From Pyrrhosoma nymphula (lineage: Eukaryota > Arthropoda > Insecta > Odonata > Coenagrionidae), in contig OY754337.1 of assembly GCA_963573305.1 (NCBI GenBank), forward strand, positions 74,413,094 through 74,477,093: a stretch of DNA of 64,000 nt, in the 5' to 3' direction. The notes beneath the pieces were generated by a model. That model saw nothing but the letters and a program-made list of their open reading frames with translations. It was not told the origin of the DNA and did not search any database. The position numbers and the translations under genes were made by a program. Below are positions 22,159 through 34,956 of the stretch, one piece after another (within the stretch, counting starts at the first letter, position 1; each line of letters opens with the position of its first letter).

Positions 22159-22839
22159 GGCGGAATTTTGAAAAGATGTGTCCTAACATATATTACTCTT
22201 CTCACATATCATAAGCGACCTTATTAGAAACGTCACGAGATCATATTTCATCAAATTCATCCATTATATCCACCTTTCTCCCTTTTTACTTTTTTCTGTT
22301 TTGACAACGCTTATTTTAAATTGCCCTGTTAGTTTGTTGCTTGCCTGGATGGTATCATGTAATCGAAATCTAACCCACTTCTCAATGTTCAATCGAGCTG
22401 AAATTTGGCACACGTACTTATTCTCGACGACAAAGCATGAACCAGTCATTAAATTAACTAATTACCGAGTAAATCTACCAAAATTAAATGTTTTCCCCCA
22501 TTCTTTTTTCCCCTTTTGTATTTCGGTTTGCGTCACTCCCCCAACTCGCCTCGCAGGAAAATATGGGAATGTGATGCCTGACTCATGACTGCCTGCATTG
22601 GGTTTAAAGTTAGTTTTTGCATCCTTTTCTTACGCTCCTATTCTGTATTCTCCCCTCCTTCACCATCTTCAAATTCGGCTTACTTTTAGGCCTCTACCAT
22701 ATCTAGTTCTACATACTGCCCTGTGAGATTTTGCTGAGGGTGATATACCATATTATACATATTCTTTTGCTGTCTTCTCCAAATATCCGGCACCAATTAC
22801 TTTGCATTGTAACAGAAAACACTTTGTAAATATTTCCAC
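22159..22839. other. non-coding spacer
   Basis: No supported gene or repeat. The overlapping plus and minus frames near 22264-22588 show no motif. Confidence 0.4.
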
Positions 22840-22862
22840 ACCAATTTTTTTTTTATTCAACC

Positions 22863-22896
22863 GACCTAGGTTTCGGCAAACATTGTCATTATCAAG
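22863..22896 (-). ncRNA. degenerate hammerhead-like motif with 6-bp palindromic stem III
   Basis: The minus strand reads CTTGATAAT, then a stem II GACAA/TTGCC with one mismatch, then GAAA, the palindrome CCTAGG and TC. The box deviates from CTGANGA, so catalysis is doubtful. The order of parts and the self-complementary stem III match PLE hammerheads. Confidence 0.5.
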
Positions 22897-23084
22897 GTGA
22901 AGTCACAAATACACGAGCGATACATATATAGGTATGGGATGGAGGAGGGGAGTGGTGGGAGAGTAAAGGCAACTGAATTGGGGAAGGAGGGGGGGGGGAA
23001 GTCGTGACGCAACGGGAGTAAGAGGGGGGGGGTTTGTTTACAGGGAGGTTGACGGTTAGGATTTTAGTGGTAGTGACGCAATCG

Positions 23085-23385
23085 TCAGGAAGGTGACGGA
23101 TTCAAATTTTGTTCAAGGAGAATGGAGAGTAATGGGGAGGAGTGGGATGGGTACAATTGGTCATTTACAACAGAGACATTTTTGTTTTTACATGACAAGC
23201 TTATTTGAAATTGTTCCAAAAAGTCAAGTTTTTTCCCTTTACATTGGGTATGGAGAACCAGAGTTTTAAAATCACTATGATGGTTGTGGTCAAGTAAATG
23301 TTTAGCAAAATTCGACTTAGGATCATCATTGTGCCAGCATTTTACATGCTCTCTTACTCGAGTGTTTATTGCACGCCCACTTTGC

Positions 23386-23395
<10 letters not shown>
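23085..23395 (-). pseudogene. PLE GIY-YIG endonuclease domain fragment
   Basis: The open minus frame begins inside the (TA)n and reads YIGQSGRAINTRVREHVKCW, then a NFAKHLLDHNHHSDF segment, and ends at a TGA (23085-23087). YIG followed by R-x-x-x-H/E, and an H-L-x-x-x-x-H segment, are hallmarks of the GIY-YIG nuclease at the C terminus of Penelope-like polyproteins, which nicks the target for reverse transcription. The GIY half, the linker and the RT domain are missing. No stop interrupts the remaining 103 codons, so the insertion is fairly young. It lacks an ATG and is not in the same family as the copies at 53-55 kb. Confidence 0.82.
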
Positions 23396-23420
<25 letters not shown>

Positions 23421-23730
23421 TTTAAAATCTGACCAATTACTTTCCTTACCCTACCGTTTCTCATGCTCCTTTTCATGTCTTCCTCGCCTTGGCTCTTCTA
23501 TTAATTCTTTTCAACACCATCGTCTAAAATGCTTCCAGTCTACGCGTATCTTCTATCCGTTACGAGTAATTCTCCAAACAATGAATTGCCACGCTCCTCA
23601 TTGATATTTTAAGCCTTTGATCTGCGGTGTAAGAAGTTTCTCTAGTTTGAACCTACCGTCAAAGTATTTCTTGGCTATTTTTATAGCTACTACAGTTCTA
23701 TTTCACATTCCCTTATTTAAATATATATAA
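23421..23730. other. non-coding spacer
   Basis: Pyrimidine-rich plus strand without a recognisable feature. Confidence 0.4.
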
Positions 23731-23920
23731 CGCCGGCCCCAGTGTCGGTGGGATTTAGTCCTTGCATGCCAACCAAAGGGTCGCGGGTACAAATCCCGCC
23801 TGAGTAGGATTGTCAACTCCCAGGGCATGGTTGTGTGTGTTCGTTTAATGAGTAATGTGTTAGAGAGGACTAGATAGTCGTAATATCGCTCTAACCAAGT
23901 TACCATTATTATTATTTAAA
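23731..23920 (+). repeat. tRNA-derived SINE
   Basis: GGCCCCAGTGTCGGTGGGAT at the head gives an A box. GGGTCGCGGGTACAAATCCC, 30 bases later, gives a strong B box. The body is followed by an ATT-repeat tail (ATTATTATTATT). TTATTTAAA occurs both just upstream (23710-23718) and right after the tail, a plausible target duplication. It is not a functional tRNA because the acceptor stem does not close. Confidence 0.7.
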
Positions 23921-26110
23921 ACCAATTGTCAATCAAAATGCTCACTAATTCCGCACACCCTTTCACATGCTATATCCTATTACCAACTCCATTAGACTCG
24001 TTTCATCCTTTCTAATGTTGAACATTGTTTTTGCATTTGCCTTCTTGTGATCCATATACATCACAAACTATTCTAGTTGTACCTCTGGCGCGCTCATTAT
24101 TGATTGAACTATCTCAGTTGACTAGCTAACCAGTGCTTAATCACCCGCAAATTTGCAGATTGTATTTTTACTCTCGGCCGACTATAATTGAAAGTTTCAC
24201 CTTTCGCTATGGATTTTTTCCCCTGCCCTTGGTATAATAGCTGAAGGACAATGTTGGTAACACAGATCTCTTTCTCAATTTCCGCCGTATTGCAGCCCGT
24301 TCCATTTTAACATTCTTTACTCTAACCTTCGTCCATTTATACTGAGGTGTCCAGTAGTGTGTCCAAGTTAAGTCACCTTGCCGAAGTCTACGAAGCGAAT
24401 ATACTGGCGGATTGGCCTTCTTAAACGTTGATGACTTGAAGAAAACTGTACTTAAGGAGTAATTCACTTAGTTTCATTTTGATAACACGATTTTCTTTTT
24501 GACTATTTTTTTTCTTGGACCACTTGCATTAGGTGTTACAGTTAATATTCATCCTCTATGCAAGTATTTATCAATGAGAGAGTAATCGCTGGCATAATTC
24601 TCCGTTGGGATTTTTTTTTAGATAGTGGGACAATTATAAGACGAATTCGCAATGGGCAAATATTTTGCGGTAGTGTTGGATGACGTGGACATTTTGAAAT
24701 TTGTAAGTTAGTGGAAATTTTATTTTGCAATCCACCTGACCTGAGATGTGGCTGACTTTGAAGGGGAGGCTTATGCGTGCCTCAGTTTCACGAATCCATT
24801 GGCTGTAAATTATTGCAAAGTCCTCGTACAGAACCTCATAACGGCAGTCAAGTTTTCAAGCTTCAACCATTTACAGTTTATCTAACTTCACTATATTATA
24901 AATTCAATCACTGATTTTCGACGGTCTTAAATTCAGATGAAAATTTAAAAAAAACTGTCTAAATGATTTAATCATTTAGTAATATTGTAAATGTTTGACT
25001 TTAATATTCAATTATTTTTTTAATATTTCTTTTTGTGCAAGTTCCATAACGTTTACTGAGTAATTAAATCGTTACAGTGACTTTTTGTCTTGGCCCAAGA
25101 CAAAGAAAAATCAATTTAATATCAGGAGCGCTAGTTAACAAGCAATTCATTTGTTATTTTATAAATATATGTCCAATAAAACAAAGCTTCCATGCAGAAT
25201 AAGTAGTATGTATTAATTATTACAGGTTCTAAAACAATCAGGAGCATTTTCTTTTGGCAAACAAATCACAGTTTATTTGGATACTAAGTCTTAGTTTCCA
25301 TCCTCCAACTAGCGTTGGTAAATATGTTGACTTCTTCTCTTGAATCTTGTTCAAATACTTAGTACCTGAATGTTTTCAAAGAGAATGAAAAATACAAATG
25401 GGAGCATTGCAATGAAGGGAATAATCTTTTTGAGAAAATAATTCTCACAGCTGAAACAAGTGATTTGGTGTTTTTCCGATGAAACATTTGTGCTAATGAT
25501 TGGTGGGATTCTCACTAGATGAGGTTGTTTATTCCGTCCAACCATCTAACAAATGAGTTTTTTATCGGAACAAAAGGAGATATGACTAACTTCTCCCTTT
25601 AGGCAGACCGAGAATTGCTCACCAGCCAAAAAAGACGAGGCTACTTTTTCTCCCTAGCTTAATTGACGATTCTTAAATCCTTTTAATGCCTACTTCTTTT
25701 GATGCAGAAATGTAAACTCTATAGAATGCATGAGGATGTGTCATGATAATGGAAAATAATTGAAAATCTTAAGTCTTACTATGAGCAGGAAACTGTGTTT
25801 GTAGCATTGTTTTCTCTTGTAAGATCTATGCCATGCTGAAATAACAAATTTCCCCTTAATAATTATACTCTACCCTTATTGCTTTACAAGGTAACAACGT
25901 TTAAAAAATTTGATTTACTGGAAAAATACTACAATTTCATGAGAACGTAATGGTATACAAAGAATATTATCAGTCCTTCAGCGTTCACAGCGCACGCATA
26001 AGATATAAATGACCCTCCCGTGTTTTGCAAGCGGCACCTCTGGTAAAACACTGCTCAATTGATACTCAGTAGGTATCAGACCAGTGCTATACTTAAGTTG
26101 CTGCCATTTT
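23921..26110. other. AT-rich non-coding sequence
   Basis: Several minus frames of 60-86 codons occur, but none shows a motif or splice context. No repeat was identified. Confidence 0.4.
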
Positions 26111-26114
26111 TGGC

Positions 26115-26390
26115 ATTGAACGCATACGTGTAGTCTAGTGAGCAGGAGGTTGGTTTGCTAACCATTGGTTGCGGGCTCAAATCCGGTAGAGGCCTTTCTG
26201 GGGACAAACAGGAGGTCTACCCAAGCTAGGAGACTTTCTCTGTACGAGATATTTCCCTTGAATCACATTCATTTCTGGGTAAGGAACTAGCTTCCATACC
26301 CCAGAGTGTGAATTTTATAAGCTTCAGGGCCTAGTACTTTGGCTGATCTACTCTTATTTGAATGGAGTATGTACTCTATAATATAGCATT
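26115..26390 (+). repeat. tRNA-derived SINE
   Basis: TGTAGTCTAGTGAGCAGG (A box) and GCGGGCTCAAATCCGGT (B box) are spaced as in a tRNA. A body of about 200 bp without coding potential follows. The 3' boundary is uncertain. Confidence 0.65.
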
Positions 26391-27914
26391 GAGGATAAAT
26401 CACGCCTGAATACACCAAAGACAATATTTGTCTTTGTTTATATTGAAGTGTTAAAACCTCTTAATAGAGTTACATTTCACCGCGAGATGCTGAGAAATAT
26501 TGAATAAAGGAATTTCCTCTCGGGAAGTGTCATAACTCTTTTAATGCACCCACTTTAATTCTGATTTCAGACGGATTGGTATCTTATCAAAGTGAGTGGA
26601 ATTGTTCTATAACATCCTCTCCTTCTAAAGCCTTTTTTGACGTTACAAGTAATCCTCTTGTTTAGAGAGTATATTTAAGAACTTGAAAGAAAATTGTGGA
26701 AGAATGAGGAATAACCAAGATATAGAGAGCTCCTTGAGTATTTATTAAAGATATGATTTAGTTTATTTCATCCTGCTTCTTATAAGATGAAAAATGGATC
26801 TTGCTATTACTTATAGGCTTCCCTTTATTCCGGGACTTGGATATCTGAGCTACCATAGTAAATCAGACCTTTCGATATGAAACCGTAGGAATGTATGAGT
26901 AAAATGTCATAAGAGAACTGTATTACGTACATGAATTTTCCTTTCGGATATTTTAGTCTTTCGCGGCAGGCTTTTATGTCTGTGATTCGATTCTTAAAAT
27001 GACAAAGCTACTCAGCGTTATCGGTTCCTTGAGGGGGTAAGATTTTTATCGCAACCGTGTTTCATTTTAAAAATTGATACGACTTCGCTTACCAGTAATC
27101 TTCGGTGGAAAGGAGAGTTATTTGTTGGCTGTATCGGGTTGCTTTCCTTATCGTCGCATTTAAAGATATCGGTTTCCGTCGTAGCCACGGGCATCGTTAC
27201 CCATCCTCCCAGTATCATTCCCTCTACCATTATTCTCCACCGGAGAAATAAAGAAATATGTATATGAACTCGATGCGACCGTTTTTATGGCATGCTCCGG
27301 GGGCACTTAAAACTCGATTTGCTCCCCGCTACCCTCCCTTAATGTGGCGTTTCCCCGCTCGGCAGCACTATCTCTCCATATGTACGCTCTGCCTGTGTTT
27401 GTCTCTCTTGGCCGGGGTCCATGGTGACCCTTTCTGGTATTTTTTGTCCTTTTTCCGAAATCCACTCATAAGCGTCGATGAAGGCTGTGGCCGCTCCATT
27501 ATATGCGACGGAGATACGCCACATACGGTCCGACCTCCGTGGAAAAAAAACTATAAATACGGGGCGTCGGATACTTAACCTTTTTATGCTCGTTGGCCCG
27601 CCGTCTATGGTTTATTTTTTGTGCTGTGCATCCCCCTAACCCCTCTCCTAACATTCTCTCACCGTTATAGAGGGTAATTTTTACCGAATCCCGTTTCCGG
27701 AGGATTTTTCGATTGGAATGTGACACTTTAGGTCCATTCCTTCCTTTTAAGGCAACTTGATTCTCTTTTCTCTTCCTTATCCTTCTCCATTCTATTCCCT
27801 TTGTGTGAGTTCCAACTACTGGACTCTTCATAGCTTTGGGTGACACTTTGTGGAAAATATGTGCCATAGAAAGTCAATAAAATAACTGTACTCTACTAGA
27901 AAAATAAAACTAGC
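26391..27914. other. non-coding; GC-richer block 27240-27870
   Basis: The block at 27240-27870 is less AT-rich and holds overlapping frames on both strands (27258-27578 plus, 27499-27867 minus) with no recognisable domain. It could be single-copy regulatory or transcribed sequence. The rest is AT-rich. Confidence 0.3.
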
Positions 27915-27948
27915 TCACTTGTTTCAGCTTACAGAGCCATTATCACAT
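27915..27948 (-). repeat. decayed PLE terminal motif
   Basis: The minus strand reads GTGATAATGGCTCTGTAAGC, then TGAAACAAGTG, a mutated version of the hammerhead-like end at 22067-22098. The stem II pairing and the CGCG have been lost. No palindrome remains. Confidence 0.45.
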
Positions 27949-30019
27949 AATGACATACATGTTCGGTTAGTACGCTAAAGCACGTATGATGTGATAAACT
28001 GTTACTTTTTAAATGGACAACTACTATTTCAGTGGCTTCATACTTATTAAGGCTATTTAATATAAATGTTTGTAGCCTTAACCTACTTAGTACCCGGTTA
28101 CCATCGTAAAGAAGCGTGTGACCATTTGTGGTTAATACAGAAAGAGAAACCGATCTTTGGAATTAACAGATTAAAGTATTAGATTCTGTTATAACTTTCC
28201 GTTCCTTTTTGCTTCTAAACTATGGTTTAAATGCCTTAGTGTTGTAGTCAGTTAAACACTGAAAAAAACTGATGAAATCATTATTAAAAAGACTTACGTC
28301 AATCCAATATGAAATATTCTCATCACGTCTTTCGTAATTCGTATAAATTTTGAGTACTGGTAATTGGAACTGTGTTATTATTGTTGTTATTAATGTGGCC
28401 TTGCCGCATTCATCAGAGTGTCCGCCAATTTCGCCGTGCATTACTTCTATGTTAGTCCGCCTTCATTTTAACATACCCTCATCCGTTCCTCCTTCACTCG
28501 AATCCACTTTTTCATTCTCATGTATCGTAGAAGCCAATAACAGTCTCCAATGATGTTACTTGATCGTGGTGGTTAAACAGGTTAGCTAGGTCAGCGTAAC
28601 CAGTGTTCATTGGCAATTATCCAATAGTGACCTTCGTTTATCGTATGATTTACTAACGTAGATAGCCAGTAGTATGAATGAGGCATTGCCACCTTACGTT
28701 TTGAATTCGGCGGGAACGGAGGCAGTGGATAAAGACCTAATGAACCCTTTTTTTACCGTCTCGCCGGGTCCAGGCGTTATTTCTCCGTTGGGAGCTGTTT
28801 TAATGTTCGAAAAAGCTTGGTGATATGGAACTAATAGGGGCCATATCAAATGGTAGTGGACTCCATTGACGCACCAGATGCATCATATGGTTAATGGGTG
28901 TTCTCACAGCGTCTACTTAGAGAATAGACTTTCAGTATCGGAGAAACTGTATTTTAAGATACATATATACCACACGTCTCAACGCCTTAAAACATTTGAA
29001 ATAGTTAAAGAAGATATCATTGGAACCTTGTGATATCGAAGTAATATTTAATTCCACATTAAGTTTGCATTGTGAAGAAAATACTGCTTTCACCGATGAC
29101 ATGAATTAGCGATTAAAAAACAGAATTAATATACAAAATTCTTATCTACGAATACGTTCTTAATGCATATTATTTGCAGTTAGTGCCATTTTCATAGATT
29201 TTCAGCAATTAGTCAATAATTGAATCAATTTATTGCAGTTATTTGCTAGTAACTCATAAAACATGTGGCCAGTTCCTTCAATTTAAATACCATCGGATTC
29301 CCAGAGAGATTTCGCTTCTTTTACACACATTTTTGTGGCTATGGCATTTCTAATAGTGCTAAAATTATTTTTATCCCCAAGAAAAATACGTGTTCTCTTT
29401 TTCAACCTTTCTTACATTAATGTAATGAGATGATGCAACATTAGGTTTAATTGAAAGTAAGTAAAATTACTCGCGGTTTTGAAAGGCACAGAACTCTATC
29501 TACTTGCACATTTCCTTTTCCTATGTCAGTATATATTCAACTTCTGTTCATCTCCTCCATGAAACCCGTTCGATTAATGCCTTCTTTGATTTGCGCTTAA
29601 CATTTGGTATTGTTTAACCTCCCGAAAGGCCAGGTAATATTTTCACTATTGCTAACAGCGTACCTATTTCCCACTCTTTCTGTAGCTTTTACAATGCCGC
29701 ACATTGTACTTTCCACCAGTTCTACTTCGTTCGATTGGTTACTCACCGGAGTTTATTATAAAATTACTTATACCTCATATTGCTTAGTTTGGTGTTTGAG
29801 ATTTTCCATTTCTTTTTTATTTTCTATTATCGGTTTTATTTATTGTCTGACTAATTGCTTCTGTATCCTTCTCGTTTCCATGGATCCTGTTGTTTACTCT
29901 TCCGCTCTTACTATGCTTTTTTATACTCTCCTGTCTTTCCTCAATTGTTCCGATATCCTTTTTTCACATATTTTCCTCTCCAGTAGCTACTGGTATTCCC
30001 TCCTTTTCGACCCTTCCAA
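27949..30019. other. non-coding sequence
   Basis: AT-rich. From about 29600 the plus strand becomes pyrimidine-rich because it is antisense to the decayed LINE region. The 151-codon plus frame at 29604-30059 is such an antisense shadow. Poor LINE similarity may continue on the minus strand down to about 29600. Confidence 0.4.
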
Positions 30020-30560
30020 TACATCCACGTTCCATCTCTCAACCTATGCCCCACCATGATTTAATCTTTTTTATATCTCACTGTGTCCTCTCCCCACATG
30101 TACCTACGTCTACGGTGATTTTTAAACCAAGTATTTGTTATTATTAATTCATTTCTCCCACACAATTCGACTTCCTCCTCACCGCGGTCATTTCTTGCTC
30201 CTAATCCATAACCTCCTTATTCTTCCTTCTCTTCCCCTATTGCTTCACTGCAATCCCTCATCTTTATACATTTTTCTCACTCGGCTTTTCTCTAATTATC
30301 TCTTGCAGTTGTTCGTACATGCTATCTATCTTTTCTTCCCAGTGGTTTCCTGAAGGCAGATACATTTTGATCACTACAAAAACTGTTGGGTGTGATTTTA
30401 TTTCTACCAGTGGTATCATGTCACTCACCTGGTCGATGTTTACTTCCCTCTTCCCCAATTTTGCACTCAATACCATAGGTACCCCACCTTGGCTCTCTTC
30501 TCCCTCACATAAAGTGTTTTTTGTATAATTTACCTGATTATGAATTAAAGGGCATTCAAG
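30020..30560 (-). pseudogene. LINE apurinic-type endonuclease domain, decayed
   Basis: The minus-strand translation matches the endonuclease/exonuclease/phosphatase domain that opens RTE-type LINE ORF2, often annotated as craniofacial development protein 2-like. The first part (30535 to about 30264) has GVPMVLSAKL, then SDMIPLVEIKSHPTVFVVIK, MYLPSG and a YEQLQEIIREK helix. After a frameshift near 30260 a second frame reads GYGLGARNDRGEE, ELIITNTWFKNHRRR and YMW, up to about 30080. A third frame gives IMVGHR, corresponding to the QIDYIMV motif with a stop in place of Tyr. The multiple shifts and stops make it an old, dead copy. Confidence 0.8.
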
Positions 30561-33556
30561 ACATTTTACGGTGGAACAATCTTGAAGGAAGAACAATCTT
30601 AAATCTCTCTACGGTGAAACAAATCAGGAAGGGTTCTGAAGAAAGGATAAATACCAGCCTCCGGCGTCAGCCTTCTCCAAACAAAAGACGACTAGATGTA
30701 AACCAATCAGTGAAAGGTTGCAATAATTATGAATATCTTGTTAAACGCATAATGTACCTTATCACGACCAGAAATAGTTTCCGTTGCGACAATTTGTACC
30801 GTATTTTAATACATTTTAGGGACTCAAAGGTTAATGCCATAGATGAGAATAACACGTTTATACTTAAAAGACCAACGGGGTGTACGGAATTCACTCATTA
30901 CGAGTTTAAGCGGGCCATATAACTTCCAGTAGCTCGTATTTACTTAATTAGAGAACACTGGTAAGCCATGAAAAGGCAAAGCCGTCATTTTTAATGTATT
31001 AGTCACTTATTTTTAAACTATTTCCATCATACCTAGGTAGGTGAAGTTATGTAGCAGGTTAATAAAACCACGTGGTTATACCTCAACGAAGTTTTCAGTT
31101 CCGGCTTAGGAACTGCTTGCTTATTAATGCCTTCCATAATATTCTTCTGCTTATACTTGGCTGAATAATAACTTGGCTGAAATCTAGATTTTTACCCTGA
31201 TTTAGGAATGTTATTACCTGTTCAACTCGTTTTTTTCAACTAGGAAGGCTCAACTTGCTCTGATGCACGTCATTTTAGACGAAAGTTATTTTTTGTATTT
31301 AATACTGCTTTCCTGAGATCAAAAAAGCTCAGGTGGGTGATTGTTCGTGTAATGCTTGGGGTGCTTTAATGTTAAGAAACATTTTTTTTCCAAAAGCTGC
31401 ATTAAATTTGAAAGTATATACTCAACTCCAAAATGATTTAATTCCAACCTCGGTTGTAGAACTGCAAACTTGGCGAGTGATTGGCTGGAGTAACTGCACC
31501 CTTCACTCGTCAAGCTCCTTCACTTGTGCCTCGGCAGCCTTTTAAAAATCACGAAGCCCGTGCATATGCCTCATTGCTTTAATCCGTGTGAAAATGTTGG
31601 GCACCAAATGAAAGACCTCCGAGTTATAGCTAGCTATTACCTAAAGTTATCTTTTCATTAGCCACGTCACGCCTCATGCGTTTTAATTGAAAGGCACGGT
31701 AACCAGTGCGTTCGTTCTAAGGTCATGCTCATAGCAGGACGTGAGGAAAGACATAAACTTTCATTTGAGTGATAAAATGCGGATATTTTGCCATTAGTTC
31801 AGCGGCGATGCACTCAAGATAACTCCTGTTTAACGTCAAGTGCAGCTGGAAGCTTTCAAATAGCAATTTCCAGGGTGTGCGCTAGCTAACTCGTTGACCC
31901 TGCTGAGCGCTTGAGGGATGATAAACTCCAGGAGTGTTGCCGGATAGGGGGAGGTAGATATTCATTTCAATTGAGGACGCGTTAAAAAATATAATAACTG
32001 TTAGAGCGCCCACGGAAAAGTTATACTGCAGAGTTTTTGAAAAAGAAAATAATTCGCAAAACTACTGAATATAATGTAAACTTTGCAATCATGCCGAGTG
32101 GGTTTATAAACCAAAATCCGTATACAAATGGTATTCACTTAAAATGGCTTATGTGAAGTTTAATAGCGAAAATATATCCAATTTATTACTCGTTCGTTCG
32201 GCTCAGGAAGTCGTGCTTTTGATGGGGAGACAAAGTGAGCAGTGAGGTCTCGGGATCACCATTTGTAATGTATTTTTTTTCTCTTTCATCTCTCTGTCTC
32301 TCCTCGAAGTATGGAGGAATACGTACCTTCTTTCAAAGGGATTACGTCCTTTCTTCTCTTCCGCGCGTCACTTCTGAAAGGACGGGGAATGCCTGCCGTT
32401 CTTAACGAGGGAAGAGCGGGCGGTTGTGTGTTGGGGTCTGCACGTCTCTCGATGCACGTCAATGTGCACCAGGGCGCCACCTCTCTATATCCTTCGCTCC
32501 ATCCCCATTTGCATTCACATCTGAAGGGATAAAAGAGGAAATCCGCTGGTCGGAAAAAGTGTAGAGTAAAAAAAATCGAGTGAGAGATCAGCGTTTTACG
32601 GAACCGAAGCTTTTTTTTGTTTCATTTTTCCGCATAAACCTCCCCATATTTTTTTCTTCACCGTTTGGCGAGTCTACGTTTTTGCTTTTGTTTGGAAAAC
32701 GGTAATGACCTCCATTCTCATAATTGTAATAACAATATCAGTGTGGATGACAATAGTCGTGGAGTGAATTGTCGCGCTTTCAGGTGGAACCCATTCATTT
32801 CGTTTCTATCTCACGGCTCTTCGTGTTTGTTTTTCGAAGCATTATTTTCATTGGAGGAGCAGTGGTTTCACTGGATATACCACCCCACACAGTTGCTGCC
32901 ATTTTTCGACACGAGGTGGAGCTGTTTGGCGGAGGGGATTGGATTTTTCCCTCCCAGTTACACTCCCCGGCTCAACTTCCTGTTTCTCCGCGAACGGAGC
33001 TGCTGTCGACTTCTCGGCTCGCTTCGTCCGAAAGAGCGTTGCTATGCAACGATTCAATCCTCCGTCAATCCATGCCACGCTCCACTCCTCGTCATTCGCC
33101 GATTGTCACGCTTGGCTATTCGTGTGGGAGGACGCAGGAGTGAGCTGCATCATGCCGCCGGGGTGATAATCCCAAATAGTGGTGCGCGTCGTCCTACCGC
33201 TGCAACTGCATGCGAAATGCAATCCTCTCTATCTTCTGGCACTTTGTTGACGAACGAATTCCGCCGTGAATCCATCATTCAGTGACTCCCGACGGTCCCT
33301 CGTCGTTCTTCCGGGGAAAGAAAATAGACGCAGCCTTCCTCATCTTGCTGAGCTCTGTGCCTTGCTTCGCTAGAATCCTGAAATTTTTCTCCCGTTTTGA
33401 AACTGCCCCGCCTTGCCCCGCACTGCACTCATCACATTTATGCAAACATCCTTAGGTCTGCGATCCAGTTGGTGTGTTTAGGAATCTGCTAACGAGCAGC
33501 AGGCCGACTGCTGACGGTGCAATCGGCTTAAGAAAATTGTGCTGCCTTTCTATTAT
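30561..33556. other. non-coding; GC-richer block 32290-33440
   Basis: A balanced-GC, CpG-containing block (32290-33440) holds several overlapping frames on both strands, the longest 206 codons at 32665-33285 (+). None shows a domain and the codon content looks random. It may be a regulatory or untranslated region. The remainder is AT-rich. Confidence 0.35.
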
Positions 33557-34096
33557 GGATGTTCGGTGGTTTCACCCAACTTAAGAGAATTCTTTGATAC
33601 TTCCTAAAAGCATTAATATTAATGATATTATTCTAAAACTACTTACAAAGTTGCAGAATTATTTGGCGCAGGTTTATTAAGATATTTGAACGAGCGTTGC
33701 GCATGAAATTACGCGGTTTCTTATGCATTTTCTTCTGCATCTTGCAAGTTTGGCTTTCATGTACGAGTATCTTACTCGTGGTGACTATTTTACATCGTCC
33801 ACAACGCACACGAGGGATTTCTTCAAGTGCTCGGAGTAAACATCGGTTACACATTTTTCTGTAAATGATATAAGTTATTACATATTGAATAATTAGAAAA
33901 GAGTTCTTTCTGATGAATAAAGCCATGCGTTTTCATAAGAACTCCTGCAATTTTATGCCCACTTCTCGTTCAAATATCTTAATAAATCTGCTGCAATTAA
34001 TTGTGAAAAAACCAGGTAGATTTACGACAGCAAAAGTAATGTTTTCAGCAGGATTCAATGAATTCTCTGAAGTTGAGCAAAACCACCGAGCCTCCC
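33557..34096. mobile_element. DNA-transposon MITE family 1, copy 2
   Basis: The ends are inverted repeats of about 32 bp: GGATGTTCGGTGGTTTCACC then AACTTAAGAGAATTC on the left, and GAATTCTCTGAAGTTGAGC then AAAACCACCGAGCCTCC on the right. The interior matches copy 1 (5829-6595) without the 213-bp nested insert. It is non-coding. The open frames at 33639-33926 and 33913-34308 fall inside it by chance. Confidence 0.78.
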
Positions 34097-34113
34097 TAAA
34101 CCAGATTTTATAT

Positions 34114-34551
34114 CAATGGTACCTAACTGGTGTGATGAGGCACTTTAGGGTACCGGGAAAACAGCTAGGGGTGCCTCGAGATTATTGCGGAAAAACGAAA
34201 TATTTTACGTATGACCAGCGTATGAATTTTTTACTCTCACGCACGACAGATGGTGACAGTAATCGAAGAACTTATTCCAACGCGACTCCAGTAATATACT
34301 ATAACTAAATTTTACCATATTATATGTTATAGATATTATATATTGGTTGGTGGTTTTACTATTACCTTGATTAAATAAATAAAATAAAATTGAGTAATTA
34401 TTTAATTAAATATGACGTTAAAATTTTCTTGATGCATCTTCCACTTTAATTAATAGATATTTTTTAAAATAAACATATTTAAGAAGGGTGCCCCAACATA
34501 GTAACCACAGTCTGAAGGGTGCCACAGACGTAAAAGGATTGTGAACCACTG
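34114..34551. mobile_element. hAT-like MITE, copy 2 (uninterrupted)
   Basis: The left end CAATGGTACCTAACTGG and the right end GTGAACCACTG frame 438 bp. They align in reverse complement to copy 1 (10949-12088), including GGGAAAACAGCTAGG and GACAGATGGTGACAGTAATC. The central part is AT-rich. It lies only 17 bp from the preceding MITE. There is no clear 8-bp target duplication. Confidence 0.72.
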
Positions 34552-34952
34552 GTTTTTATTTTCGTGTTAGTCACTAGTTACCACAATGTCGGTAGTATAG
34601 TTCAGAGAAATGCAATTCAGGGAATACTGAGTTTGAGGTTGAGACTGACAGCGACGATTTATACAAATTTTCGCCCCATTAATGTCCAGGCATTTGACAT
34701 TCAGTCCTGTCCATTTATCTAAGTAAGAGTCCCATCTTGAGCCGTCGAGCTAAGGTTCTTTAGTTTGCTGCTTCAAAAAGCCAATTTTTATTTTTCGTGA
34801 CCTGTTACCGTGACATGTCACCGTGTTCCTTGAATATTTCACACACAACATCGAAGGTCTTATACCGCTGAAAGATTTATATTTTTGCCAAATATAACGC
34901 CTAATCAATGAGATCCCGAGCAGAGTTTAGTCGAGCTGTACGTGATGCATCG
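34552..34952. other. non-coding spacer
   Basis: Nothing recognised between the two mobile elements. Confidence 0.4.
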
Positions 34953-34956
34953 TTAA

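Larger units (their letters stand above)
22840..23420 (-). mobile_element. 5'-truncated Penelope-like element
   Basis: On the minus strand the element runs from a (TA)n tract (23389-23420) through a GIY-YIG coding fragment (23085-23395). It continues into a G/C-skewed 3' untranslated region and a hammerhead-like motif (22863-22896), and ends near an A/T run at about 22845. The upstream reverse transcriptase is absent, and the truncation point coincides with the (TA)n. Confidence 0.8.

Noticed and set aside
29604..30353. Hydrophobic plus-strand frames as membrane proteins
   Set aside because: They are antisense to, or downstream of, a decayed minus-strand LINE. The hydrophobicity comes from the T/C-rich strand.
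32665..33285. 206-codon open frame as a gene
   Set aside because: No domain or motif, several equally long overlapping frames on both strands, and a composition effect of the GC-richer block.
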